Source of the DNA: Pseudonocardia benzenivorans CB1190
GTDB lineage: Bacteria > Actinomycetota > Actinomycetes > Mycobacteriales > Pseudonocardiaceae
Length of the DNA: 64,000 nt
Reading direction: 5' to 3'
Assembly: GCF_000196675.2 (NCBI RefSeq)
Contig: NC_015314.1
Span: 62,001-126,000, forward strand
The notes beneath the pieces were generated by a model. That model did not search any database and was not told the origin of the DNA. It saw only the letters and a program-made list of their open reading frames with translations. A program made the translations under genes and the position numbers. This document shows, in pieces, positions 43,441 through 52,671 of this stretch (position 1 is the first letter of the stretch; every line of letters begins with the position of its first letter).

Positions 43441-43689
43441 CTATTGCTGTTCTGGCCCGTCGAAGAATCGCTCGCCGTCGTCGCCGAGCAGGAAGGTGAA
43501 GCGGGCGAGGTCGGCTTGGAGGTCGGCGAGGCTGTAGCCGCCGCTGGTGAACCGACGCAGCGACCCGGCGAAGTCGGCGGTGTCTGTGCTGTCGAGCCAG
43601 TCGCCGAGGAAGGCGAGCATCTCGACGAGTTCGGCGGCATCGCCGGCGTCGAGCCGGATCGGGCCGACAGATTCGCGGTTGTCGGACAT
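43441..43689 (-). CDS. small acidic hypothetical protein
   Basis: 82 residues, MSDNRESVGPIRLDAGDAAE, acidic and helical (LVEMLAFLGDWLDSTDTADF, SLADLQADLARFTFLLGDD). High third-position GC and intact between two IS relics. Similar short proteins are found beside actinobacterial IS elements; function unknown. Confidence 0.5.
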   Translation of the reverse strand: MSDNRESVGPIRLDAGDAAELVEMLAFLGDWLDSTDTADFAGSLRRFTSGGYSLADLQADLARFTFLLGDDGERFFDGPEQQ

Positions 43690-43830
43690 GGGGCCCGACT
43701 CTAGGCCCGCCCGCGACGAGCACCGCGCAGATCACCTCTCCGCGCGGCGAGCCCGGGGCGGGGCGAGCGGGGAGCCGCAGGAGTTTTCAGGGACTTTTGA
43801 TCTGCTGCCAATGTGGCAGTGCGGCCAAAC

Positions 43831-44530
43831 TCAGCCGCCTGCGGCAGCGCGTTGAGCCGTGGCGTGGGCCAGGCGGTAGGAGTCGGTGCCGGTCTCGATG
43901 ATCAGCCCGGCGAAGGTCAGGCGGTCGATGGTCGCGGCGCAGAGCTTCGGGTCGGTGGAAGGTGCCGGTCCAGCCGGAGAAGGCCTGGTTCGAGGCGATG
44001 GCCACCGAGTTGGTCTCCTCCCGTTCGGTGAGGACCTGGAACAGCATCTCGGCGCCACGGCGGTCGAGCTGCATGTAGCCGAGCTCGTCGATGCAGAGTA
44101 GATCACCGCGGCCGTAGCGGGCGATGGTCTTGGCCAGTTGGCGTTCGTCGGCGGCTTCGACCAGCTCGTTGACCAGTTTCGTGGCCAGCGCGTATTTGAT
44201 CCGGAAGCCCTGTTGCGCCGCAGCGGTGCCGAGTCCGATCAGCAGGTGCGACTTGCCGGTCCCGGAGTCGCCGATCAGACAGAGTGGGTCGCCCTTGCGG
44301 ATCCACTCACCACCGGCGAGGTGATGAATGGTGGCCGGGTTGACGTTCGGGTTGGCGGCGAAGTCGAAGTCCTCGAGCCACTTCTCCCGCGGGAATCCGG
44401 CGGCCTTGACCCGGCGGACCAGGCGACGACGGTCGCGGTCGTCGCACTCGGCCGGCAACAGCTCGGCCAGGAACCCGCGGTAGGTCAGCTGCTCATGCTC
44501 GGCGCCGGTGACCACATCGTCGACGCTCGA
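43831..44530 (-). pseudogene. istB: IS21-family helper ATPase (istB), frameshifted
   Basis: The IstB sequence is clear: QLTYRGFLAELLPAECDDRD, DFDFAANPNVNPATIHHLAG, Walker A in CLIGDSGTGKSHLL, and LLCIDELGYMQLDRRGAEM. Near 43965 the sense changes frame and ends TDPKLCAATIDRLTFAG ... TDSYRLAHATAQR. The N-terminus is joined to foreign sequence. No intact istA is seen. Confidence 0.8.
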
Positions 44531-44870
44531 GCGGATGGTGGGCAGTCGCAGCGTCCGGCAGGTCGCGCTGCGCCACGACCACGGTTCGGTCGCTGACCAG
44601 CTGCGTGGACAGACCGGCACCGACCACAGCACCTGCCCGGAGATCAGGTCGACCGCGGCGGTCAAGGCTCCGTCGGTCGCGGCCACGGTAACGATCGCGG
44701 TCTGGTCGACCACACCGGCCACCTGCGCGGCGAACCCCCTCGGGCGCTCGGCGGCCCAGCTCCCGGTCAGCGGCGATGTTCGGGTCGGGGTAGGCCACGG
44801 CCCTCCCGCAGGTGTCCTTGGCCGGCTGCCCTACCGGGCCTGACGTTCGTTCGACACCGGACGCCGTGCC
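44531..44870 (-). pseudogene. fragment resembling a beta-propeller (PQQ-like) blade
   Basis: A frame joined to istB reads VAGVVDQTAIVTVAATDGA and DLISGQVLWSVPV, the style of PQQ-like propeller blades (a GxVLWSxPV end). A second frame carries LVSDRTVVVAQRDLPDA. So it is a short decayed piece; the parent gene is unknown. Confidence 0.35.
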
Positions 44871-44968
44871 GATTGAGGCGGGCGCAGTCCGCTGACTTGG
44901 CATGAAATTGGGAGTTGTCGGCGTGTCCGGACCTCAGCCCGGAGTGCCATCCGGCACGATCCGGGGCT

Positions 44969-45208
44969 ATGACCCGGCGTAAGGATCCCCGAGGGCGGCC
45001 CTCGATCGGCCAACCGGAACAGGTCTGGGGGCGCGTGAGTGAAGAGGTACGCGACCAAGTAGAAGACCTCTCAGCCGAGCACGGGATCTCTCGCGCCCGG
45101 GTTGTGGCCGCACTGGTCGAGGCGGGACTGGCCAACCTCGACCTGGTGCAGTTCCCGAAGCCGGCGCGGAAATCTCAGCAGGAGTTGCCTCTGAACAAGG
45201 CGTCCTAG
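44969..45208 (+). CDS. ribbon-helix-helix-like small DNA-binding protein
   Basis: 79 residues, starting MTRRKDPRGRPSIGQPEQV. The pattern WGRVSEEVRDQVEDLSAEHGISRARVVAALVEAGL fits a CopG-type ribbon-helix-helix: strand, helix, turn, helix. CopG proteins control plasmid copy number by repressing rep. It is upstream of the putative Rep gene and is separated from it by a strong terminator hairpin. Confidence 0.65.
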   Translation: MTRRKDPRGRPSIGQPEQVWGRVSEEVRDQVEDLSAEHGISRARVVAALVEAGLANLDLVQFPKPARKSQQELPLNKAS

Positions 45209-45209
45209 A

Positions 45210-45257
45210 CGAGAACGAGGCGGCCCCCGCCACAGGGGCCGCCTCGGTTCGTTCTCG
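45210..45257 (+). terminator. strong GC hairpin after the ribbon-helix-helix gene
   Basis: Arms CGAGGCGGCCCC (45216-45227) and GGGGCCGCCTCG (45235-45246) pair perfectly over 12 bases with a short loop, and outer GAGAAC/GTTCTC adds more. It isolates the small gene from the Rep-like gene. Confidence 0.75.
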
Positions 45258-45340
45258 CGTCACTCGGAGCTCACCCGAGGTGACGCCGTAGCCCCGGCGA
45301 ACCGGGGCCTATCCCTCCGACCAAGAAGGGGCGCTTTCGC

Positions 45341-46801
45341 GTGTCCAGGATACATCCTGGGCCGGGGAGTCGTCACGACCGACACGGAGCGAGTTCGTCG
45401 TGCCCAGAACCAGGCCTGTCCGCCTCGCCGGCGGCTGGAACCGGGTTCTGCATCCGTTGCTACGAGCACGGCGCGTTCACCCTGGTCCGCGACGTCACCA
45501 CTTCCGGCCCCGGCCCGGCTTCGGAGCTGTGCCTGCTCCACGAACTCCCCCTCGGCGATCAGCCCGACGCGGCCTCATACGGCATCCGTGCCGGCAGCGC
45601 GCCGCGCCGCACACCCCGCGGCCGGGCCGCCCGCAACCCGGCGGGCCCGACCACCGGGCCCGGCCGGCCCAGCCGGGCGGTACCGCCGAGATCGCGGGCG
45701 CGGGCCCGTGGCCGCGCCCGGGCCCGCGCCCGGCACGCGTGTGCCTTTACCCCGCACCCGGGATGGCGGAACTTCATCGACCACGACTACCGAGTGCTGA
45801 CCTCCCAACCCGAAGCCCTCCAGCACCTCGCGCGACTGGTCGACGACGAAGACTGGCGCACCGACAAACGCGCCAGCTGGTCAGCGATCCTGCGCCGCCT
45901 GGTCTGCCACATGGACTGGGAGACCGGCCTGATCACCGGGCTGACCGCCCGACACCTCGCCGCGGCCGGAGCCCGGGCCGCGCGCACCGTGTCCCGCGTA
46001 CTGGCCTGGGCCCGCGAGATCGGCCTGCTCGTCGTCGTCGAGCCCGGCGCCAGTGCCGAGTTCCTCGGCACCGACACCGGCCGCACCCCCACCTACGCCC
46101 TCGTGACCCACACCCCGCTCCCCCACCTCGCCGGCCCCCAGCACGACGAGCAGCCGGGCACCTTGTCAGCAGGTCAGTCCCCTGTGGAAGAAAGTGGCGA
46201 CCTCCCCACTACTCCAGTGAGTACTAAGCCCTTGACGGGCGGCCGACGGACTCACCTCACCTCCGAGCGCAGATGGCACCCCTACGACGTCCCCGGCACC
46301 CCCGCAGCCAGAAACGCAGCAACCCTCACCCTGCTCTCACATCTCGGCCTAGGAGGCCGAAGAACCGGCAAGATCGAGATCTGGCGAGCCCGGGCCCTGC
46401 TCAAACCGTGGTGGGACCAAGGCGTCACCGTCACCGGGCTGCTGCACGCCCTCGAATACCACCCCGACCGGCCCGACCACCGCCGCGGCGACCTGACCTC
46501 CGGGGCACGGGATCCGCTGCGGATCCTCGGAGCACGTCTGCGGCCCTGGCACGGGCGCCTCGGCGAAATCCGGGCCGTACAAATCGGACGCATGCGCGCC
46601 GGGATCGCCGCGAAGCCCACAGCCAAGGTCGACCCTGCACTGCTCGACCGTCCCGCCGGCCGCGGCGCCAGACGTGCCGCACAAGAAGCGCTCAGCGAGC
46701 ACCTGCGGCACCTGCGCGAGGCCCGCGGCACCCAGCACGGCCACCGCCCGGAGGCGGCCGTGCTGCCGCGCAGACTGCGCCGCCCCCGGATCAAACGATG
46801 A
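45341..46801 (+). CDS. putative plasmid replication initiator
   Basis: GTG 45341 after AAGGGG; 486 residues. The N-terminus has a Cys pair (FCIRCYEHGAF) and a later CLLH; a basic Arg-rich stretch follows (RSRARARGRARARARH). The core is a winged-helix-like region (RLVDDEDWRTDKRASWSAILRRLV, LTARHLAAAGARAARTVSRV) as in many actinobacterial theta-type Rep proteins. A second helical domain (LLKPWWDQGVTVTGLLHALEY) and a basic tail close it. The function is inferred from this layout and from the CopG-like neighbour. A palindrome CAGGATACATCCTG lies at 45346-45359 just inside the start. Confidence 0.5.
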   Translation: MSRIHPGPGSRHDRHGASSSCPEPGLSASPAAGTGFCIRCYEHGAFTLVRDVTTSGPGPASELCLLHELPLGDQPDAASYGIRAGSAPRRTPRGRAARNPAGPTTGPGRPSRAVPPRSRARARGRARARARHACAFTPHPGWRNFIDHDYRVLTSQPEALQHLARLVDDEDWRTDKRASWSAILRRLVCHMDWETGLITGLTARHLAAAGARAARTVSRVLAWAREIGLLVVVEPGASAEFLGTDTGRTPTYALVTHTPLPHLAGPQHDEQPGTLSAGQSPVEESGDLPTTPVSTKPLTGGRRTHLTSERRWHPYDVPGTPAARNAATLTLLSHLGLGGRRTGKIEIWRARALLKPWWDQGVTVTGLLHALEYHPDRPDHRRGDLTSGARDPLRILGARLRPWHGRLGEIRAVQIGRMRAGIAAKPTAKVDPALLDRPAGRGARRAAQEALSEHLRHLREARGTQHGHRPEAAVLPRRLRRPRIKR

Positions 46802-46883
46802 CCACCACGACGCGGTCGACCGAGGTGGGTCGCTGACCGGCAGCGGGCGATGGCCGCGCTGCCCGGGTAACCGGGCGAGCAGG

Positions 46884-46917
46884 CACTCCGCCGCCCAGGC
46901 GGCGCCTGGGCGGAGTG
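46884..46917 (+). terminator. strong hairpin after the Rep-like gene
   Basis: CACTCC, GCCCAGGC, GCCTGGGC and GGAGTG form two nested stems around a GGC loop, with a three-base bulge. It ends the Rep transcript and probably also protects the convergent CoA-transferase gene. Confidence 0.7.
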
Positions 46918-47020
46918 AAGACGACTCGAGGGGGGTACAAGACGTCCGAGCCAGCACAACTCGGGCTTCGGTTTCAAGCCCCACGCCTGACCGCAGGGTA
47001 GATCCGTGCCGTTTTCTCGG

Positions 47021-48250
47021 TCAGAGGTAGTTGCGCGCATAGGCGTCGGCGACTTCGTCATCGCGAGTCCGGATGGCGTGCTGGGTGCTGAGCTCGGCAA
47101 TTTGCTCGCGTCGGAAACCGAGGTCGGTGAGCACGTCGACGGTGTGCTGGCCGAGGTGGGGTATCTCGGATGGCGCGGCCGCGACGCTTCGAGACAGGCG
47201 TGCCGGGGAGCCGACGACCTGCGTTGGAATCTGACCGGGAACCTCGACGTCGGCCAGAAGCGCGTTGGCTTCCACTTGTGGGTGGCGTAGTGCTTGATCA
47301 AGGGTGAGTAGGGGCGCGCAGAGCAGGTCCGCCTCGTCGAAGTGGGCGAGAGCCTCTTCGGTGGACAGTCGCGCGACCAGTGGGGCGACTACGTCGTTGA
47401 CCACCTTTTTGTTGCGTGCCTGGAGCCCGGCGGTGGTGAGGTCGGGCCGCGCGCTCAGGTCCGGGATCGCCAGCGCTGCACATACCTGGCGGACGGGGTT
47501 GTCGTGGAGGAGCCCGAGAACGGTGATCGCGCCATCGGCGGTGCGGAAGACGCCGCTGTAATGCTGGGCCAGCCAGTTCAACTCCGCGCCGTACATGGTG
47601 CGGGCGGCCGCCTCCAGTCCCTGCATCGCCACGGCTGTGTCGAGCAGGTTGACATTCACCTCCTGGCCGAGACCGCTGCTGCCGCGTTCGAGTAGCGCCG
47701 CGAGGATGCCCTGCACCAGCTGTGATGCCGCTCCGTAGGCGACGTGCGCGGTCGGGTTCAGCCGCGGCGTGCCGGCATCGTCGCCGGCCGCGCCGGCGAG
47801 CCCGCTCATCGACTGCGCGAGCAGGTCGTGGCCAGCCCGATGCGCCAAGGGGCCGGTGTGCCCGTATGCGGTGATGCCGGCGACGATCAGGCGCGGGTAT
47901 CTCTCAGCGAGACTCGGATAGCCCAGACCGAGGCTGCTGAGCGCGGCGGCGCAGCAGTTGTGCACGAGCACGTCGGCGTCTGCGATGAGCTGGTGCAGGA
48001 CGTTCATCCCGCCGTGGGTCTCGAGGTTGAGGACGATGCTGCGCTTGTCGCGGTTGAGCGCGACGAAGGGGGCCGAGACGCAGTCGTTCTGCGAGGCCTG
48101 ACAGTCCAGGACGCGCATCCGGTCGCCCTGGGGACCCTGCTCGACCTTGATCACCGCGGCCCCGAGGTCTCCGAGGGACTGTCCCGCGAGGGGCCCCTCC
48201 ATCAGGTCGCAGAGCTCGACGACCCGCACACCCTGGAGGGCGCCGCTCAC
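47021..48250 (-). CDS. CaiB/BaiF-family CoA-transferase with the catalytic Asp replaced
   Basis: 409 residues, GTG start overlapping the hydratase TGA (GTGA). Family blocks are present: VRVVELCDLMEGPLAGQSLGD, VLVHNCCAAALSSLGLGYP and HDLLAQSMSGLAGAAG. In the active-site block the expected V-D reads TAHVAYGAASQLVQGILAAL, so the Asp is Ala. In heterodimeric members one subunit can lack the Asp. A partner with the Asp would be the broken gene at 49384. So the protein may be a non-catalytic subunit left without its partner. Confidence 0.75.
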   Translation of the reverse strand: MSGALQGVRVVELCDLMEGPLAGQSLGDLGAAVIKVEQGPQGDRMRVLDCQASQNDCVSAPFVALNRDKRSIVLNLETHGGMNVLHQLIADADVLVHNCCAAALSSLGLGYPSLAERYPRLIVAGITAYGHTGPLAHRAGHDLLAQSMSGLAGAAGDDAGTPRLNPTAHVAYGAASQLVQGILAALLERGSSGLGQEVNVNLLDTAVAMQGLEAAARTMYGAELNWLAQHYSGVFRTADGAITVLGLLHDNPVRQVCAALAIPDLSARPDLTTAGLQARNKKVVNDVVAPLVARLSTEEALAHFDEADLLCAPLLTLDQALRHPQVEANALLADVEVPGQIPTQVVGSPARLSRSVAAAPSEIPHLGQHTVDVLTDLGFRREQIAELSTQHAIRTRDDEVADAYARNYL

Positions 48251-49305
48251 GACGAGCCCTCGCCGACCTGACTCCGGCTCGGCCCAGCTCGCCGCGGGCC
48301 GTCCGTCAGCCTGGTCCTCACCGGCATCTGTCCGCGGTTCCTACCGCCGGTATCCCTTGGCCCAAGTGCTGCAAGCAGCCCGACGGGGCCGGACCCGAGC
48401 ACTACCGTCGCTGTCCGGACGGCGAGCCACCTGTCCGCCCGGACGCAGGGGCCACCTCCGATGTGGAACCCTGCCGCCCCTGAACGTCGCCGCTGTTGGG
48501 CAGCGACGTCAGAGCGACAGCGGCGCATCATTCGTCGGTCCCCCGCAGCGTCCGCCCAGGCATCCGCTCCGCGGCCGACTGCGGGTGCCCCGAGCCGTAG
48601 GCGACGGTTGACATGTACATCCTTGCGTCCGCGGCGCAACGGGTGCCGGATCCAGGACTCGACGATGCCCTTCTGCAGGGCCATCGAGCTGGGGTGCGTG
48701 GAGTCCGCTAGATCCTGGGCGAATACTATGGTCTGCGCGGCCGCCCCTCCGGCGGCGGTCACGGAGTGAACCATTCCCCACTGCTGGGCGAGCTCGGCGC
48801 TGGCCGTACGGCCGGTGAGCACCATCCACCGCGCCCGGTTCAGCCCGATGATCGACGGGAGCAGGGCCCCGTGCAGCGGAGTCGGAGCGCCGTTGAGGAC
48901 CTCGGGCTGACCGAAGGTGGCCGAGGTGTCGGCGAAGACGAAGTCACAGGCGGCCGCGAGCACGCAGCCGGTGCCCAGCGCCCACCCGTGGACCGCGGCG
49001 ACGACGGGGACACGGCTACGCATGATGGACTCGTAGAGCGCGTTCTCGACGTACTGCATCTCCAGGTACTGCTCGACGTCGAGGGCCGACATCTCCTCGA
49101 GGTCGGATCCCCCGCAGAAGGCTGCCTCACCCGCCCCCGAGAGCACGATCGCTCGACTGGTGGAGGCACGTCCTGCGATCGTCGCGGTCAGGGCCTGCTT
49201 GTCCGCGATACGTAGAGCGTTGCGCGCTCGGGGCCGGTTGATCGTGAGGTGCAGGACATCGCCCTGGAGCCGAGTGGTAATCGATTCGCCGTCGTGCTCA
49301 GCCAT
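48247..49305 (-). CDS. enoyl-CoA hydratase/isomerase with unusual C-terminal extension
   Basis: 352 residues, about 90 longer than the family. Crotonase blocks: LHLTINRPRARNAL, FCGGSDLEEMSALD, VAAVHGWALGTGCVLAAACD and TFGQPEVLNGAPTP. From about residue 245 (HPLRRGRKDVHVNRRLRL) the sequence becomes Arg/Gly-rich and unlike the family. The overlap with the CoA-transferase start means this frame ends where the next begins, so the extension may be real or an old fusion after loss of the native stop. Confidence 0.7.
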   Translation of the reverse strand: MAEHDGESITTRLQGDVLHLTINRPRARNALRIADKQALTATIAGRASTSRAIVLSGAGEAAFCGGSDLEEMSALDVEQYLEMQYVENALYESIMRSRVPVVAAVHGWALGTGCVLAAACDFVFADTSATFGQPEVLNGAPTPLHGALLPSIIGLNRARWMVLTGRTASAELAQQWGMVHSVTAAGGAAAQTIVFAQDLADSTHPSSMALQKGIVESWIRHPLRRGRKDVHVNRRLRLGAPAVGRGADAWADAAGDRRMMRRCRSDVAAQQRRRSGAAGFHIGGGPCVRADRWLAVRTATVVLGSGPVGLLAALGPRDTGGRNRGQMPVRTRLTDGPRRAGPSRSQVGEGSS

Positions 49306-49383
49306 GACATCTCCCCAGGAACGTCGCCACGGCCGGTGTTGGCCGCGTGCTGCCGGATGGAATCCGCGACATGTTCGACTCGC

Positions 49384-50549
49384 CTACTCAGGCCACAGCT
49401 CACGGGCGAAGTGCTCGCCGAGCCGGGGCGCCGGGCCCGCCGGACCCACTCGCGAGTTCCGCATCCTGAACGGGGTGTTGACCACGGACACCTCTCCCTT
49501 GACAGGGTCCGGGACCCTGACGAACGAGTTGCGGGAACGGGCCAGGTCGCCCTCGGCCACATCCTTGACCTGCTCGATCGGGCCGGACGGGACACCCGCC
49601 TCGGTCAGGGCAGTCAAGGCGTCGTCGCGGGTGTGCTGCAAGGCTACCCACCGCTCGATTCGCTTGCGCACCTCGTCCTTGTTGGCCAGACGCAGGGCGT
49701 TTGCTCGACAGGTCGAGGTCGCTGCCGCCGATCTCGGCCGAGATCAGGTTGTCCAAGCGCTGCCACAGAGCCTCGGTGGTCGCGGCGACGACGAGGTAGC
49801 CGTCCGGTGCGGCGTAGACGCCGTAAGGGATCACGGCGCGGTGCTCGAGGCCGTTGCGGGTCCGATTGACCTCGCCGTCACCGAACTCGACCTCCTGCAA
49901 GGTGGTCTCGTGGAAGGGCAGGGTGCATCGAACAACGAGACGTCGATGTAGTCGCCCTGGCCGTCGGTGCGGTCCCGCTTGTAGAGGCGGTGAGGATCGC
50001 GCTGTAGGCGTGCAGACCAGCGGAGACATCGGCCAGGGCGATCCCCAGCGGGACGGGCGGCTGGTCGGGGGCGCCGTTCATGTCGATCGCGCCGGCCCAT
50101 CCCTCGGCAACGATGCCTTGACCGGCCCGGTCCGCGTAGACACCGGTGGCGCCAACGCCGAGACCGAACACGCCACCAGGCCCGGGTTGTCCTGACGCAG
50201 GTCCTCGTAACTCAGGCCCTTCTTGGCCAGGGTTCCGGGCCACATGTTCTCGATCAGCGTCGGCCTTCAACGCGAGACCGCGGACCAGTGCGAGATCGTC
50301 GTCGTTGCGAAGGTCAGCGACGACGCTCTTCTTCCCGACGTTGAGCCACATGAAGTAGCCGCTGTGCTCGTCGCTCAGAATTGCGGGCAACCCCCGCGAG
50401 GGGTCACCGTGGGGAGATTCGATCTTCACGACGTCGGCCCCGGCATCGGCGAGAAGCCGACCGCAGTAGGGCGCAGCCAAGATCTGCCCCATCTCCAGGA
50501 CCCGGACCTCGCTCAGCGGCGCTTCTGACTGCTGATGCTGCGCTTCCAC
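49384..50549 (-). pseudogene. CaiB/BaiF-family CoA-transferase with several frameshifts
   Basis: Starts well (VRVLEMGQILAAPYCGRLLADAGADVV). Sense changes frame at about 50215-50260, 49990, 49935 and 49700; the pieces GLHAYSAILTA, HETTLQEVEFGDGEVNR and TEAGVPSGPIEQVKDVAEGD are family-typical. The catalytic-type Asp is present (GIALADVSAGL). Each change is one or two bases. It was probably the active partner of the Asp-less CoA-transferase. Confidence 0.75.
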
Positions 50550-50726
50550 GATTGTCTCCTCAACGGTGCGGGCGGTCCCGGCGGCCGGATGACGGCGATG
50601 TCGTTGGGCGTCACAGCCCTAGGTCGATCGTCGGGCGTTGCCGGGCGGTAGAGCACTGGCGGCGAGGCGGTCGCGTTGAACGAGTCGGCGCGGATCGACC
50701 CTGCTCGGGCTTCACCCTTCACCCGA

Positions 50727-51070
50727 TCAGATCCGGGAGGGATCGACCGCTCCATCGAGGACCATGAGCGACTCGAGCAGCATGTAGCTGCCGAACACGA
50801 GTTCCACGTCGTGGGTCGGCTTGTCCTGGGGCCGGCTGTCGGGGCGGCGTCTGAAGCAGCCGCCTCGAAGCATCCCCTGCGGGAAGCCGGCGTTCCCGTC
50901 GACAGCGAGGTAGTCCTTGACCAGCGCGGCGGCCGTGTTCTCCGCGGCGACCCGGTACTTGCAGCCCTCGCCGTCCTCACCCAGCAGCCGAGCCAGCTGC
51001 AACAGCGCACTCGTGGCCATCGCGGTCGCCGCGGTGTCGCGGCCCCTGACCGCCACCCTCAGGATGATCG
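50727..51070 (-). pseudogene. C-terminal piece of a GH88-like unsaturated glucuronyl hydrolase
   Basis: The frame TAATAMATSALLQLARLLGED ... YRVAAENTAAALVKDYL ... ELVFGSYMLLESLMVLDG follows the C-terminal helices of GH88/GH105 enzymes. The catalytic N-terminal region is missing; the cut lies near 51070 beside the 29-base repeat. Confidence 0.5.
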
Positions 51071-51113
51071 TGGTGTTCAGAGAACAGCGCGGCGGCCGTG
51101 TTCTCCGCGGCGA
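50922..51113. repeat. 29-bp direct repeat, copies at 50922-50950 and 51085-51113
   Basis: Both copies read CAGCGCGGCGGCCGTG followed by TTCTCCGCGGCGA. The first lies inside the GH88-like piece, the second abuts the Tn3-type relic. The second copy looks like a duplicated end of the GH88-like sequence. Confidence 0.8.
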
Positions 51114-51860
51114 GTCAGCACGCCGCGGCCGCCGTAGCGGGCGTGGTACTGGGTGAACAGGTTCTGGTCGAACGCCTCGAAGTGGGTCGAGTCGGAGGCG
51201 ACCGCGCCGGTGCCGGCGCCCCAGACGAGTTCGCGGCGGGCGGCGAACGTGGCGTCAGCGATCGCGGCGGCCAGTGAGCGCGCGCCGTCGACGGTGAGGT
51301 AGCGGCTGCGCACGTAGCGCAGGTCTTCCTCGCTGTGGTCGTGCTCGCCGGCGGCGACCGCGCGCAGTCCGAGGTTGGTGCCGTAGCCGAAGATGCACAG
51401 GATCAGCCGCTCGGCCAGGGCGGTGCGGTCGATGCCGGTGCGGGAGCCGGCCGGAGCGAAGTAGTCGACCAAACCCACCCGTAGCGCGGTCTCGGTAAGC
51501 ATGTCCAGCAGCGGCACCAGCCCCACCGACTGCGCAGCTCGTCCTTCAGTGCCCGCAGGTTCCGCGGCTCCGGCACCGGCTCGAGCGGGGACAGGGTGAT
51601 CCGGCCACGACCGCGGGAGCTGATCGACAGCCACGGCAATTCGGGCAGCGCGTCGTGCAGGTCTTGCAGGGCGTGGATCATCTCCCTGCGTAGCGGTTCG
51701 ATGAACTCGCCCGGATCGTGTGGGGTGCCGAGCTCGCGGTAGTAGTGCTCGCGGCGGTCGTCGAAGTCCTGCGGGAGGTCGTGGTCGGGGTTGCGCCAGC
51801 ACGTGCCGGACCAGCTGCGCCGCAGCATCACCTGGGACTGCGAGTAGTACGGTTGAAGGC
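51114..51860 (-). pseudogene. Tn3-family transposase fragment
   Basis: Catalytic-region sequence typical of Tn3 TnpA: RRELVWGAGTGAVASDSTHF, FDQNLFTQYHARYGGRGV, and upstream LCIFGYGTNLGLRAVAAGEHDHS. A second frame upstream of about 51540 carries RREHYYRELGTPHDPGEFIE. Both ends are missing. Confidence 0.7.
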
Positions 51861-51879
51861 TTAGCAGCGCCGTTCCGCT

Positions 51880-52057
51880 GGGAGCGGGTACCGGTACCGC
51901 GGCCCGAGCGCGCGCCGCGGTACCGGTACCCGGGCCGCAAACCCGCCGATGGCCGCGCGGCACTGGCCGGGATCGTGTTCGTACTCAAGACCGGCATCAC
52001 CTGGAACCAGCTCCCGTCCGGGCTGGTGGGCTGTTCGGGAGTCACCTGCTGGCGGCG
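51880..52057 (+). pseudogene. IS5-family transposase N-terminal piece
   Basis: The sequence RYPGRKPADGRAALAGIVF, then VLKTGITWNQLPSGLVGCSG and VTCWRRW, is the N-terminal (DUF4096-like) block of IS5-type transposases. It ends at about 52057, directly joined to an IS3-type relic. Confidence 0.65.
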
Positions 52058-52565
52058 GTGGACCGGGACTTCGTCCGGGAGGGCCCGAACCAGCTGTGGG
52101 TCACCGACATCACCGAGCACCCGACCCGGGAGGGCAAGGTGTACTGCGCGGTGGTGCTCGACGTGTACTCGCGCCGGGTGGTCGATCGACGCCTCGCCGA
52201 CCGCGGCGCTGGTCACGAACACGCTCGGAATGGCGATCGAGTCCCGGACCCCGCCGGCCGGTGCGGTGATCCATTCCGACCGCGGGGCCCAGTTCGGGTC
52301 CTGGGCGTTCACCGACCGGGCCAAGGCCTCCGGGTTGGTGCCGTCGATGGGCAGCATCGCGGACTGCTTCGACAACGCCGTGATCGAGTCGTTCTGGTCG
52401 CGCATGCAGGTGGAGCTGCTCGACCGGCGGCGGTGGAAGACACGGATTGAGCTGGCCAACGCGATCTTCGAATACCTCGAGATCTGGCACAACCGACGCC
52501 GCCGGCACAGTGCTCTGGGATGGTTGTCACCGCTAGCCCCGGTCATTCACGTCGGCGCTGATTGA
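52058..52565 (+). pseudogene. IS3-family orfB, truncated and frameshifted
   Basis: Integrase core pieces: PNQLWVTDITEHPTREGKVY with the first Asp, then in a second frame AVIHSDRGAQFGSWAFTD, GSIADCFDNAVIESFWSR and YLEIWHNRRRRHSALGW. The N-terminal part is absent. The frame change is near 52200. Confidence 0.75.
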
Positions 52566-52671
52566 TCTTGGAGTCGCCGGAAGTGCCGGGTTCCGGCGTG
52601 TGGGCGTGCGGGACCGTCCGGCCTGCTGTTCTGCCGGGTGCTCCGTGCTGATCGTCGGGCGGTGGGGCCGG

